Under the pieces are notes generated by a model that was not told the origin of the DNA, did not search any database, and saw only the letters and a list, made by a program, of their open reading frames with translations. From NCBI RefSeq assembly GCF_017312405.1, contig NZ_BLTG01000017.1, positions 1-64,000 of the forward strand: a stretch of DNA of 64,000 bases. Direction: 5' to 3'. A program made the position numbers and the translations under genes. The DNA is from Mycobacterium sp. PO1 (lineage in GTDB: Bacteria; Actinomycetota; Actinomycetes; Mycobacteriales; Mycobacteriaceae). Below, piece after piece: positions 25,140 through 32,329 of this stretch. Each line of letters starts with the position of its first letter. Within the stretch, counting starts at the first letter, position 1.

Positions 25140-25927
25140 TCCGAGATACCGAGCAGTCGCTGCATCATCCTGTGTGTCCCCGCGACCACCCTGGCGCGGT
25201 CGGGATCGTTGCGCCGCACGACGTCCTCGGCGTTGCCGCCCGCGATGTGCACCGGCCCGTGGGGCAGCCGATCCAGTCCCTCCGCGGCGACCTCTGCCGG
25301 ATCGGCGACCCGCAGGCCGGGAAGGTCGAAATTCAGACCCACCCGTTCCATGGCGGGCGTGCGGGTGACCCCGAGAACCAGTTCCAGCACGTCGACGTCG
25401 TAGTCACGCAGTTCCAGCCACAGCCCCTCGGCGAAGATCCGCCCGAACGCCTTGACCCCGCCGTACACCGTGTGACGAACCGAGCCCAGATAACCGGCCA
25501 TCGACCCGACCAGCAGGATGCCGCCACGGCGGCGGTCCCGCATCCCCCGGCCGTAGTGCTGCACCAACGCCATCATCGTCATGACGTTCAGGTCGACGAC
25601 CCGGCCGAAGTCGGCCAGGTCCGCGTCGAGGAACTCCGCGCTGCAGGTGTTGGCTCCGGCGTTGTAGACGAGTAGACCGACCTCCAGACCATCGGTGGCG
25701 GCCAATACCGAACCCACTGCCGCGGAGTCGGTCAGATCGACTGCCACGGTGCGTACTTCGACACCCAGCTCGCGGCAGGCCGCGGCGGTCGCCTCCAGCG
25801 GCGCGGGTTTGCGGGCGATGAGAACGAGATTCACCCGCGCCTGGGCCAGCAGCCGCGCGAATTCGGCGCCGACACCCTCCGAACCACCCGCGATCACCGC
25901 CCACGGACCGTACTTCGCATAGGACAC
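25136..25927 (-). CDS. Short-chain dehydrogenase/reductase
   Basis: A 263-residue SDR starting at GTG 25927 (SYAKYGPWAVIAGGSEGVG). The nucleotide-binding loop is GGSEGVG, an unusual version of TGxxxGIG; VYNAGAN replaces NNAG, and the active site is YGGVK in HTVYGGVKAFGRIF. This matches a mycobacterial SDR group related to 17-beta-hydroxysteroid/3-oxoacyl reductases. It is divergent from the TetR gene across 97 bases, and TetR control is inferred. The tail EDVVRRNDPDRARVVAG continues the family pattern. Confidence 0.83.
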   Translation of the reverse strand: MSYAKYGPWAVIAGGSEGVGAEFARLLAQARVNLVLIARKPAPLEATAAACRELGVEVRTVAVDLTDSAAVGSVLAATDGLEVGLLVYNAGANTCSAEFLDADLADFGRVVDLNVMTMMALVQHYGRGMRDRRRGGILLVGSMAGYLGSVRHTVYGGVKAFGRIFAEGLWLELRDYDVDVLELVLGVTRTPAMERVGLNFDLPGLRVADPAEVAAEGLDRLPHGPVHIAGGNAEDVVRRNDPDRARVVAGTHRMMQRLLGISD

Positions 25928-26024
25928 GAGTTGATCGTGGCCGCGCGCGGCGCGTCTCGCCCGACCGGTCCCACTGATCGGTACCGCGTCGTCAGATCGC
26001 CGACCGAAATCCGATACTGGTGCG

Positions 26025-26606
26025 GTGGCGCGGATCGGTGACGGCCGGGCGCCCGCGCAGCCGGCCAGCGACGAGCAGCAGAGTCGGCGGGCAACGATCC
26101 TGACCGCGGCCATACGACTGGGCGCGGCAAAGCAACTCGACCGGATCCATGCCCAGGAGATCGCCACCGAGGCCGGGGTCGCGTTGCGGACGCTGTACCG
26201 CTACTACCCGTCCAAGCACCATGTTTTCGCTGCAGTGCTCACCGAGAAGGTGTCTCTGTTCCGGCCGCCTGCACCGACCGGTGACACTGTCGACGACATC
26301 GCTGCGCTGATGGTCAAGGCCTGCGGCGATCTGCTGCGGCACAGACACCTTGCACACGCCATGGTCACCTCCACCCAACTCGTGCGGGCACACTCCGAGG
26401 ACACGGACGACCCCACCCTGCGTGATCTCATCCTGCAGACTGCCGGCACCGATGCCCCCACCGTCGAACAGGTACGCCGCGCACGGCTCATCCAACAGAC
26501 CGCCTTCGGCATCATGACCTGGACTGTCGGCGGCGCACTGGCCGTCGAGGACGCGCTGGCCGACCTCGACACCGCCTGTCGGCTCCTGGCCTCCGGCGCG
26601 TTCTGA
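26025..26606 (+). CDS. TetR-family transcriptional regulator
   Basis: A 193-residue TetR regulator with the DNA-binding domain at about residues 22-66 (RRATILTAAIRLGAAKQLDR, then IATEAGVALRTLYRYYPSKH). The C-terminal domain is helical with no diagnostic motif. It starts with GTG at 26025. It is divergent from the SDR at 25136-25927, its likely target. Similar TetR proteins with the TLYRYYPSKH signature often regulate lipid or steroid catabolism genes in mycobacteria. Confidence 0.88.
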   Translation: MARIGDGRAPAQPASDEQQSRRATILTAAIRLGAAKQLDRIHAQEIATEAGVALRTLYRYYPSKHHVFAAVLTEKVSLFRPPAPTGDTVDDIAALMVKACGDLLRHRHLAHAMVTSTQLVRAHSEDTDDPTLRDLILQTAGTDAPTVEQVRRARLIQQTAFGIMTWTVGGALAVEDALADLDTACRLLASGAF

Positions 26607-26636
26607 ACACGTCACTTCCGACGAATCACATGAATG

Positions 26637-26664
26637 TTGTTTCACGGCGCAGGCTGGTGGGAAT
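26637..26664 (+). promoter_or_regulatory. SigF-like promoter
   Basis: TTGTTT (26637-26642) and GGGAAT (26659-26664) are 16 bases apart, near the SigF consensus GGTTT-N15-17-GGGTA. It is 23 bases upstream of the start of the pentad-repeat membrane protein and correctly oriented. Both elements have mismatches. Confidence 0.45.
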
Positions 26665-26687
26665 CGCTGTGAGTGGAGGAACGACAC

Positions 26688-27155
26688 ATGACACTCAGCA
26701 CATCAACCACCGGTCGGCGACGTCGATATGCCGTGATCCACTCGGCGGCGATCATGGTCTCGGTTGTCTCGGGCACCTTCGCCCTGGTCGCGATGCTCGT
26801 CGGTTCACCACTCAGTTTCGGTCTCGCGTTGGCGCTGTGCGGTACAGGGTGGATCGTCACCCACTTCGTCGAGCGTATCGCCGAGCAGGACCGTCGGGCT
26901 GCACGCCGCCGGCATCGCCCGTTCGCGCATGACGGTCTCATGGAGGAAGGCTTCGTCGACGCGGACTTCGTCGACGCGGATTTTCTCGACGAGGATGTCG
27001 TGGACGAGGACTTCCTGGACACGGACCTGGTCGACGAGGGCGTCGTGGACGACCGTTTTGCGCTCGAAGCCCGTCGCCGCACCCGATTCGCGGCGAGCCC
27101 ACTAGAGGTCCGACGGTGCGAGGAGCTGCAGGACCGCCGGATTCTTCTGGTCTGA
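26688..27155 (+). CDS. Membrane protein with acidic five-residue tandem repeat
   Basis: A 155-residue protein. A basic N-terminus (RRRRYAVIHS) leads to two hydrophobic segments (AAIMVSVVSGTFALVAMLVG and SFGLALALCGTGWIVTHF) and a basic stretch (RRAARRRHR). Seven consecutive five-residue units of consensus (F/V/L)(V/L)D(A/E/T/D)(D/G) follow at about residues 89-123, then an Arg-rich C-terminus. GGAGG precedes the ATG at 26688. The N-terminal half resembles DUF3040-like two-TM proteins. The function is unknown; a SigF-like promoter suggests stress induction. Confidence 0.75.
   Translation: MTLSTSTTGRRRRYAVIHSAAIMVSVVSGTFALVAMLVGSPLSFGLALALCGTGWIVTHFVERIAEQDRRAARRRHRPFAHDGLMEEGFVDADFVDADFLDEDVVDEDFLDTDLVDEGVVDDRFALEARRRTRFAASPLEVRRCEELQDRRILLV
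26952..27056 (+). repeat. 15-bp tandem repeat, seven units, coding
   Basis: Seven in-frame 15-base units lie inside the membrane protein at 26688-27155, the first two differing by only one base (TTCGTCGACGCGGAC/T). Later units diverge at the DNA level but keep the Asp at positions 3 and usually 5. Spacing is exactly 15 bases throughout, so growth by tandem duplication is likely. Confidence 0.85.
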
Positions 27156-27168
27156 CCGCCTACACGGT

Positions 27169-28956
27169 TCAGCCGCCGATGAGCAGCCGGATCGCCGGTA
27201 ACCGCGTGAACATCAACGAAGTCGCCGCCAGCGGTTGAAACTCAACGCTCGTCGGGGCGATCACGCTGCCGATCACCGCGCCGGTCGCCAGACCCTTGGG
27301 CGTCTCGATCGACACCGTCTGGCCGGGGGCGGCGTAGATGCCGGCGCAGTCCTCAGCGTCGCAGAGGCCCGTCGTGGGATCGATTCGCCCGGCGAAGATG
27401 TCGTTGCCCCACCCGGCGATGATGGTCTGCGCCGCCGCTTTGTTCTGCTCGGTCGGGAATCCCTGATACAGGTATGAGACGAGCTGGATGAGCCAGCTTC
27501 CGCCCTGCATCGAATCCAAGTGTTGGCCATCGTCGAGGACGATCCCGTTGAAGCGTCCGGGCCGGTGGCCGTTGAGGGCCTCGTCCACTCGGCGGGAACC
27601 CTCCTCCCGAGGCGCACCGAGCTCGAGCACCGGAATGTCGACGCCCAAGCCGTCGAGTTTGTCCAGCGCTCGACCCAGCACATCTCCCGGCGGAGCCCCG
27701 TCGAGCAGGATGATGCCGGCGAGCCGGTTGGCGGCGCCGCTGGCGATCACCGCGTCGGCGTAGTACCCCGCCGCGCCTGCGGCCACTCCGGCACCCAGGG
27801 AGTGCCCGACCAAGGTGAATGTCTCCGGCAGCGCGGCGCCGGAGCCGTACTTCTTGGCGAAACCGGCGGCCACCGCACTGGCCGTCAGCGCCTCCCGGTC
27901 ACCGAGAAGCAGATCGGCGGTGGCACGGTACACCTGGTCATCACCGAGCCAGAACCCATCTCGGACATACCGATTCGACGACAGTGTCGGCGCCACGACA
28001 ATGCTGTTGGTGCGGTGTGCCAACCAGGACGCGGTGTAGCTGTACATCGGGCCGACGCCGAGGTAGCCGTGCTGCAGGTAGATCAACCGCTGGGGCGGTT
28101 CGTCGGTATCGGGGTAGTACCAGTCCGCGCGCACGTATCGGCCCTCGGTGATCTCCAGCCTCGAGCTGCGCACCGTCACGTCGGTGCCCGGTGCGGCGAT
28201 CGGCGGTCCGGAGACGAACCGGACGGCCACCCCGATGATGTCCATGACCAGCGACTGGATGACCTCTTGAAATGTTCGTGGCTGTGGTGCCGCCATCATC
28301 TGCGGGGCGCTCAGGGCCGACGACGTGCGCTGCGCGGCAACGGTTTCGGCGGCCAACCGAGCCTCGGACGGGATCTCGGATGCGGACTCCGTTTCGGCGG
28401 TCACGGAGTCGCGGGGAGCGGCGGTGAGCGCGTCGGCCTTGCCGGGTTCGCCCTCGAGCACCTCTGGTTCGGCCTCGGGGACGACGGCGTCACCCTCGGA
28501 CGGGTCGGCGGCTTGAGCCGTGTCGGTCACGTCGACAGTCGACTGCGATGTGGAACCTGAACCGGACTCTCGGGTCTGCTCCTCGGCATCGTCGACCACA
28601 TCGAGATCTTCGACGGCGTCGACGTCCTCGACTGCGCCGACCAGGTCCGACTCATCGTCCGCGTCCGAAGCATCGTCGGTGAGCTCTTCGGTGAGCTCCG
28701 TGTCGTCGGAGTCCTCGGCGTCGTCTTCGTCAGCGTCCTCGCCGGCGTCAGAGGCTCCGACGTCACCGGCCTGGTCGGTGTCGCTGGACTCGCCGTCCGA
28801 GTCATCGGCGGCCGCCGTGGTGGCGCTGTCGACGGAACTGGCGCTGCCGCCCGTGGTGTCGGTGTCCGCACTCGCGGTGTCAGCGCCCGCGATCAACGCC
28901 GCCGACATTCCGGCGGCCACCACGCCCGCACCCATCCAGACCGACAACTGCGCCAT
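27169..28956 (-). CDS. Exported alpha/beta hydrolase with long acidic N-terminal region
   Basis: A 595-residue protein. A signal-like N-terminus (hydrophobic about 5-24, then GADTASADTD) is followed by about 170 residues very rich in Asp, Glu, Ser and Thr (30-200). The hydrolase domain starts near residue 230: LIYLQHGYLG (291-300), nucleophile elbow GHSLGAG (384-390, Ser386), and LDDGQHLDSMQGG with a likely catalytic His. Two Cys in LCDAEDCAG may pair. It is probably a secreted or surface lipase/esterase. Two PE-PPE proteins in this window carry a similar acidic segment, but at the C-terminus. Confidence 0.8.
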   Translation of the reverse strand: MAQLSVWMGAGVVAAGMSAALIAGADTASADTDTTGGSASSVDSATTAAADDSDGESSDTDQAGDVGASDAGEDADEDDAEDSDDTELTEELTDDASDADDESDLVGAVEDVDAVEDLDVVDDAEEQTRESGSGSTSQSTVDVTDTAQAADPSEGDAVVPEAEPEVLEGEPGKADALTAAPRDSVTAETESASEIPSEARLAAETVAAQRTSSALSAPQMMAAPQPRTFQEVIQSLVMDIIGVAVRFVSGPPIAAPGTDVTVRSSRLEITEGRYVRADWYYPDTDEPPQRLIYLQHGYLGVGPMYSYTASWLAHRTNSIVVAPTLSSNRYVRDGFWLGDDQVYRATADLLLGDREALTASAVAAGFAKKYGSGAALPETFTLVGHSLGAGVAAGAAGYYADAVIASGAANRLAGIILLDGAPPGDVLGRALDKLDGLGVDIPVLELGAPREEGSRRVDEALNGHRPGRFNGIVLDDGQHLDSMQGGSWLIQLVSYLYQGFPTEQNKAAAQTIIAGWGNDIFAGRIDPTTGLCDAEDCAGIYAAPGQTVSIETPKGLATGAVIGSVIAPTSVEFQPLAATSLMFTRLPAIRLLIGG

Positions 28957-29155
28957 TGCACTCCCAATCTCGATAATTGACGGCCGAGTCAGCGGCCAGC
29001 CTCACGCTAGAACACCGCCGATCGCGAGTGAACACTTATGCCGAACATGTCATTTTTGTGCGCCGGCGCCGTGGAGTCCCGCAGCTGACCTCTGCTCGCA
29101 ATGGGAGGCACGCCTCGTCGTTCTCCACGGCAACGCAGATCACGCAGTAGGCGCC

Positions 29156-29863
29156 CTAGCTCGTCAGCCGCAGCACCGTGGCTCGGCCCTCGCTCAGGAA
29201 GTCGATGACCGCGGTTGCGGCGCTGCGGGTTTGATCCTCGTCCGCGAGATCGGGGCCCACGAGCGCGGCGACCGCCTGGCCCAGCACGCTCAACGGATCC
29301 CCGGCAGGACCCGGCCCCGGATCGGGGCCCACGAGCGACAAGGCGGTACCGGTGATCAAGCTGTGCAGCGCGAACGCCTGATCGTCGGTGTCCCAGTCGG
29401 TCCGCGCCATCGCGTGCCGGCGCCAGACCGGGAGGACGGCGCTGATCACCGCGCCTGGGCCGAGGGTGTGATGCAGGGTGACCGAACGCGGGTGATCGGC
29501 GAGAACACCGAGCAGGTCGTCGTCGTGGCGCTGCAGCGCAGCCAGCAGCGGTTGACTGGTCGCGACCTCCAGCATCATCGGACAGAACTGCGACGGCCGC
29601 GCGAGGTGAGGTTCGTCGATGATCCGCTGAATCAGGTCGTCCAACAGCCCGAGGAAGCCGCGACCGACGAGCCCGATGAGCAGATCTTCCTTGGTGGGCC
29701 AGTAGAGGTAGACGGTGCCCTTGCCCACGTGCGCGCGCTTGGCGACGTCGGCGACCGTGAAGCCGCGCGCACCACGGGACAGCAACAGTTCACTGGCCGA
29801 CGCGAGCAGGCGGGCCGCCTTCGTCGACTGCTGCTCAGGCAGATCCGCTGCCGGGGTGTTCAC
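29156..29863 (-). CDS. TetR-family transcriptional regulator
   Basis: A 235-residue TetR protein. The DNA-binding domain is at about residues 15-60 (KAARLLASASELLLSRGARG, then VADVAKRAHVGKGTVYLYWP). I choose the GTG at 29863 (NTPAADLPEQQ) because the longer alternative from 29911 would overlap a perfect palindromic operator at 29903-29929. It is divergent from the acyltransferase at 29975, which it probably controls together with itself. Confidence 0.87.
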   Translation of the reverse strand: MNTPAADLPEQQSTKAARLLASASELLLSRGARGFTVADVAKRAHVGKGTVYLYWPTKEDLLIGLVGRGFLGLLDDLIQRIIDEPHLARPSQFCPMMLEVATSQPLLAALQRHDDDLLGVLADHPRSVTLHHTLGPGAVISAVLPVWRRHAMARTDWDTDDQAFALHSLITGTALSLVGPDPGPGPAGDPLSVLGQAVAALVGPDLADEDQTRSAATAVIDFLSEGRATVLRLTS

Positions 29864-29902
29864 GGCGGTCAGTCTAGCGCCTGGAACAGGCTTGATGACC
29901 AT

Positions 29903-29929
29903 ACTGACCAAAACGGTCGTTTGGTCAGT
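29903..29929 (+). promoter_or_regulatory. Perfect 10-bp inverted repeat, TetR operator candidate
   Basis: ACTGACCAAA (29903-29912) and TTTGGTCAGT (29920-29929) are exact inverted repeats with a seven-base spacer, centred between the divergent TetR (start 29863) and acyltransferase (start 29975) genes. The length and symmetry make chance unlikely. Similar TGACCAAA-type half sites occur at other TetR genes whose DNA reading head resembles this one. Confidence 0.75.
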
Positions 29930-29974
29930 CTGTCGGGTATCGTGGCCTCAGCAGCGGGGGGTGAAGGAGGAGCG

Positions 29975-30823
29975 ATGATCGACGGCCTCGTCGACAGACC
30001 GGCCAGGGTGCGATCCCTCGAGAAAGCGATCTTCACGATCGCCGATGCGATAGCACCCGTCGTCGATATGTCCCGCGTCTACGTCGACGGCCTCAGCGCC
30101 CTGCCGCGAGACGGCCGATTCCTTCTCGTCGGCAACCACACGATGTCCGGCTGGGCCGAGGTGGTGCTGATCCCCTACTTCGTGCATCGCGAACTCGGCA
30201 GACGTGTGCGTGGACTGGCGACGCGGCAGCTGGCCGACGCGGGCGGCTTGACCCGCGACCTGCTGGAAGCGGCCGGAGCGGTGGTCGGTGATCCCGAAAC
30301 CGGCGCCGAATTGATGCGCCACGGCGAGACGGTGCTCGTCTTTCCCGGCGGCGGCCGCGACATGCTCAAGTTCAAAGGCGAGCAATACCAACTGTTGTGG
30401 GAGGGGCGCAGTGGCTTCGCACGGCTGGCCATCGCCCACGACTACCCGATCATTCCGGTCGGGCTGATCGGCGGCGACGACGTCTACCACAGCGTCGTCG
30501 AACGCAACGGCACCTGGGAACGTATGACCCGGGGGCTCGGTACCCGACTGCACGGGGTCAACAATGTCGGCATCCCACTCATTCGCGGAGTGGGGCCCAG
30601 TCTCGTTCCCCGGCCGCAGCGGATGTACCTCCGTTTCGGATCGCCGATCGACACCACGAGACCCGCCCGCGTCACCGCCGCCGAGTGGGAAGCCGCGGTC
30701 AAGGAGCGCACTCAGACGTCCCTCGAGTCGATCCTCGGCCAGCTGCAGATCACGCGGTCGACAGATCCGTTCCGTCACCTCAACCCGCTCGCCTGGGCGC
30801 GGGCCGCGCGCGCTACGCCCTGA
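29975..30823 (+). CDS. PlsC-like lysophospholipid acyltransferase family protein
   Basis: A 282-residue acyltransferase. The PlsC motif I equivalent is GNHTMSGWAEV (about residues 53-63), where the usual NHxxxxD is altered and ends in Glu. Motif III is VFPGGGRDMLKFKGEQYQL, and motif IV is YPIIPVGLIGGDDVYHS. This places it in the TMEM68/DGAT2-like branch of mycobacterial acyltransferases that use acyl-CoA. GGAGGAG precedes the ATG at 29975. It is divergent from TetR, with the palindrome between them. Membrane association is likely. Confidence 0.83.
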   Translation: MIDGLVDRPARVRSLEKAIFTIADAIAPVVDMSRVYVDGLSALPRDGRFLLVGNHTMSGWAEVVLIPYFVHRELGRRVRGLATRQLADAGGLTRDLLEAAGAVVGDPETGAELMRHGETVLVFPGGGRDMLKFKGEQYQLLWEGRSGFARLAIAHDYPIIPVGLIGGDDVYHSVVERNGTWERMTRGLGTRLHGVNNVGIPLIRGVGPSLVPRPQRMYLRFGSPIDTTRPARVTAAEWEAAVKERTQTSLESILGQLQITRSTDPFRHLNPLAWARAARATP

Positions 30824-30862
30824 GTCGCGGCCGGCAGGGCCACCTCGCGGGTCGCCCGGTGG

Positions 30863-30903
30863 CAGTGCCGCATAGCCGGGAACCCGTTGACAGTGCCGCA
30901 TAG
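30863..30903 (+). repeat. Direct repeat of a 13-mer
   Basis: CAGTGCCGCATAG occurs at 30863-30875 and again at 30891-30903, 28 bases apart, between the acyltransferase stop and the renalase-like start. It could be a tandem binding site or a small duplication; nothing distinguishes these. Confidence 0.6.
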
Positions 30904-30933
30904 TGGGCGCCGGCCGCGGCTACCCTCGCGGTC

Positions 30934-31863
30934 ATGGCACCAGCACGCGTCGCGGTTGTCGGAGCGGGACTGTCCGGGGCGGCGTGCGCGCAGGCCCTCG
31001 GGGAGCGCGGCATCGGCGTCGAAATCTTCGAGCGGGGCCGCGGCCCCGGCGGACGGATGGCCTCGCCGACCCTTCACGGCCGCCGGGTGGACATGGGGGC
31101 CGCGTACTTCACCGTCAAGGATCCCGCGTTCGCCACCGTGGCCGACGGGTGGATCGGCCGCGGCCTGGCCCATCGCTGGACCGACACCTTCGACGTGGTG
31201 TCCCCCGGTGGACGCGACTCCACCACAGGCCCCATGCGATTCGCGACGTCTGACGGCTTGCGTTCGCTGGTGCGTGACCTGCTGCCTGACGACGTCCGCT
31301 TCGAACGGCCGATCGGCTCTCTCGACGAGCTGTCTCACGACGCGGTGGTGTTGGCGATGCCCGACCCGCAGGCCGCCCGCCTGGCACCGGACGCCTGTGA
31401 CTGGGTGGCGTTCGAGCCGGTGATCGCCGTGGCGGCCGGCTGGACCGAACGGCGTTGGGCTGTGGCCGATGCCGCGTTCGTCAACGACGACCCGGATGTG
31501 TCGTTCATCGCCGATGACGGTGCGCGTCGTGGCGACGGCGCAGCCGTTCTCGTCGCACACGCCACCGCGGCACGTGCCCGCGCCCATCTCGACCGGCCTG
31601 AGGACGCGGTGGCGCCGGTGCTGGCTGCGCTGGACCGCACGCTCGGCGTCTCCGAGCAACCGGTGTGGACGCATGCGCACCGATGGACGTTCGCGAAGCC
31701 CGCGGGCACTCACGGCCAGGACGAGTTCGCGCTGATCGACGGCCCGCGGTTGGTAGGCGTCTGCGGTGATGCGTGGTGCCCGACCGGTGCCCCGCGCGTC
31801 GAATCAGCGTGGTTGTCGGGACAGCGGCTGGGGCGCGCGATTGCGGACGCGCTATCGGCGTGA
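30934..31863 (+). CDS. Renalase-like FAD-dependent oxidoreductase
   Basis: A 309-residue flavoprotein. The N-terminal Rossmann motif is VAVVGAGLSGAACAQAL, followed by VEIFERGRGPGGRM (the GG-Arg motif of amine-oxidase-like enzymes) and VDMGAAYFTVKDP. The C-terminal FAD segment is VGVCGDAWCPTGAPRVESAW. It matches the bacterial renalase/NAD(P)-binding protein group, which oxidises isomeric dihydronicotinamides in characterised members; the role here is inferred. ATG at 30934. Confidence 0.85.
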   Translation: MAPARVAVVGAGLSGAACAQALGERGIGVEIFERGRGPGGRMASPTLHGRRVDMGAAYFTVKDPAFATVADGWIGRGLAHRWTDTFDVVSPGGRDSTTGPMRFATSDGLRSLVRDLLPDDVRFERPIGSLDELSHDAVVLAMPDPQAARLAPDACDWVAFEPVIAVAAGWTERRWAVADAAFVNDDPDVSFIADDGARRGDGAAVLVAHATAARARAHLDRPEDAVAPVLAALDRTLGVSEQPVWTHAHRWTFAKPAGTHGQDEFALIDGPRLVGVCGDAWCPTGAPRVESAWLSGQRLGRAIADALSA

Positions 31864-32329
31864 CGGCAACCACCCGCGACGTCGGCATCCGGGCCGCCGC
31901 GAGTCCACGCTCCGGCTGGGCGCAGACCGTCCTTCCACGCATTTGCTGAAGAGCCCGTGCGGGCTGAGTCACCGGTGCGGTGGCGATGACCCTGCGGGCC
32001 AATCACGATGCGGTGACCGCGACGTCAACAGCCACCACGCCCGACACATGATCATGATTGGCGTGCGACTGTGCTGACTGGATTTTTTTCGAAGACGTAA
32101 TATATTTTCCACAATGGCTTGTTTGCGGAAAATTACAGCAAGCAGATTTCGCTTTTAGCTGTTGTTATATCAAGACAGAGCAGGCTGAACCTCTGCATCG
32201 TTGCGTTTGCCACACTCACGTAAATTAGAGAACTAATACTTTGCTCTATACGTGTCTCGATTACGCCCATATGCTTCCGATGCGCCGATCACGGCGAATC
32301 TCATCTTCTTCAGCAATCCAGGGGTATAC
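31864..32329. other. Intergenic region with AT-rich island
   Basis: No gene is supported. The first part (to about 32050) is ordinary GC-rich DNA with a short AGCCCG/CGGGCT hairpin at 31952-31965. From about 32060 to 32260 the sequence becomes visibly A/T-rich, with T runs and an ATATATTTT-like stretch, unlike anything else in the window. It lies directly upstream of the second PE-PPE gene and probably holds its promoter or a binding site for a xenogeneic silencer such as Lsr2. Confidence 0.6.

Noticed and set aside
26952-27056. Short regular repeats as a possible CRISPR array
   Set aside because: Units are contiguous 15-mers with no spacers and lie in frame inside a protein gene.
31952-31965. 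Rho-independent terminator after the renalase-like gene
   Set aside because: The stem is only six pairs with a two-base loop and no T run, about 90 bases after the stop; too weak to call.
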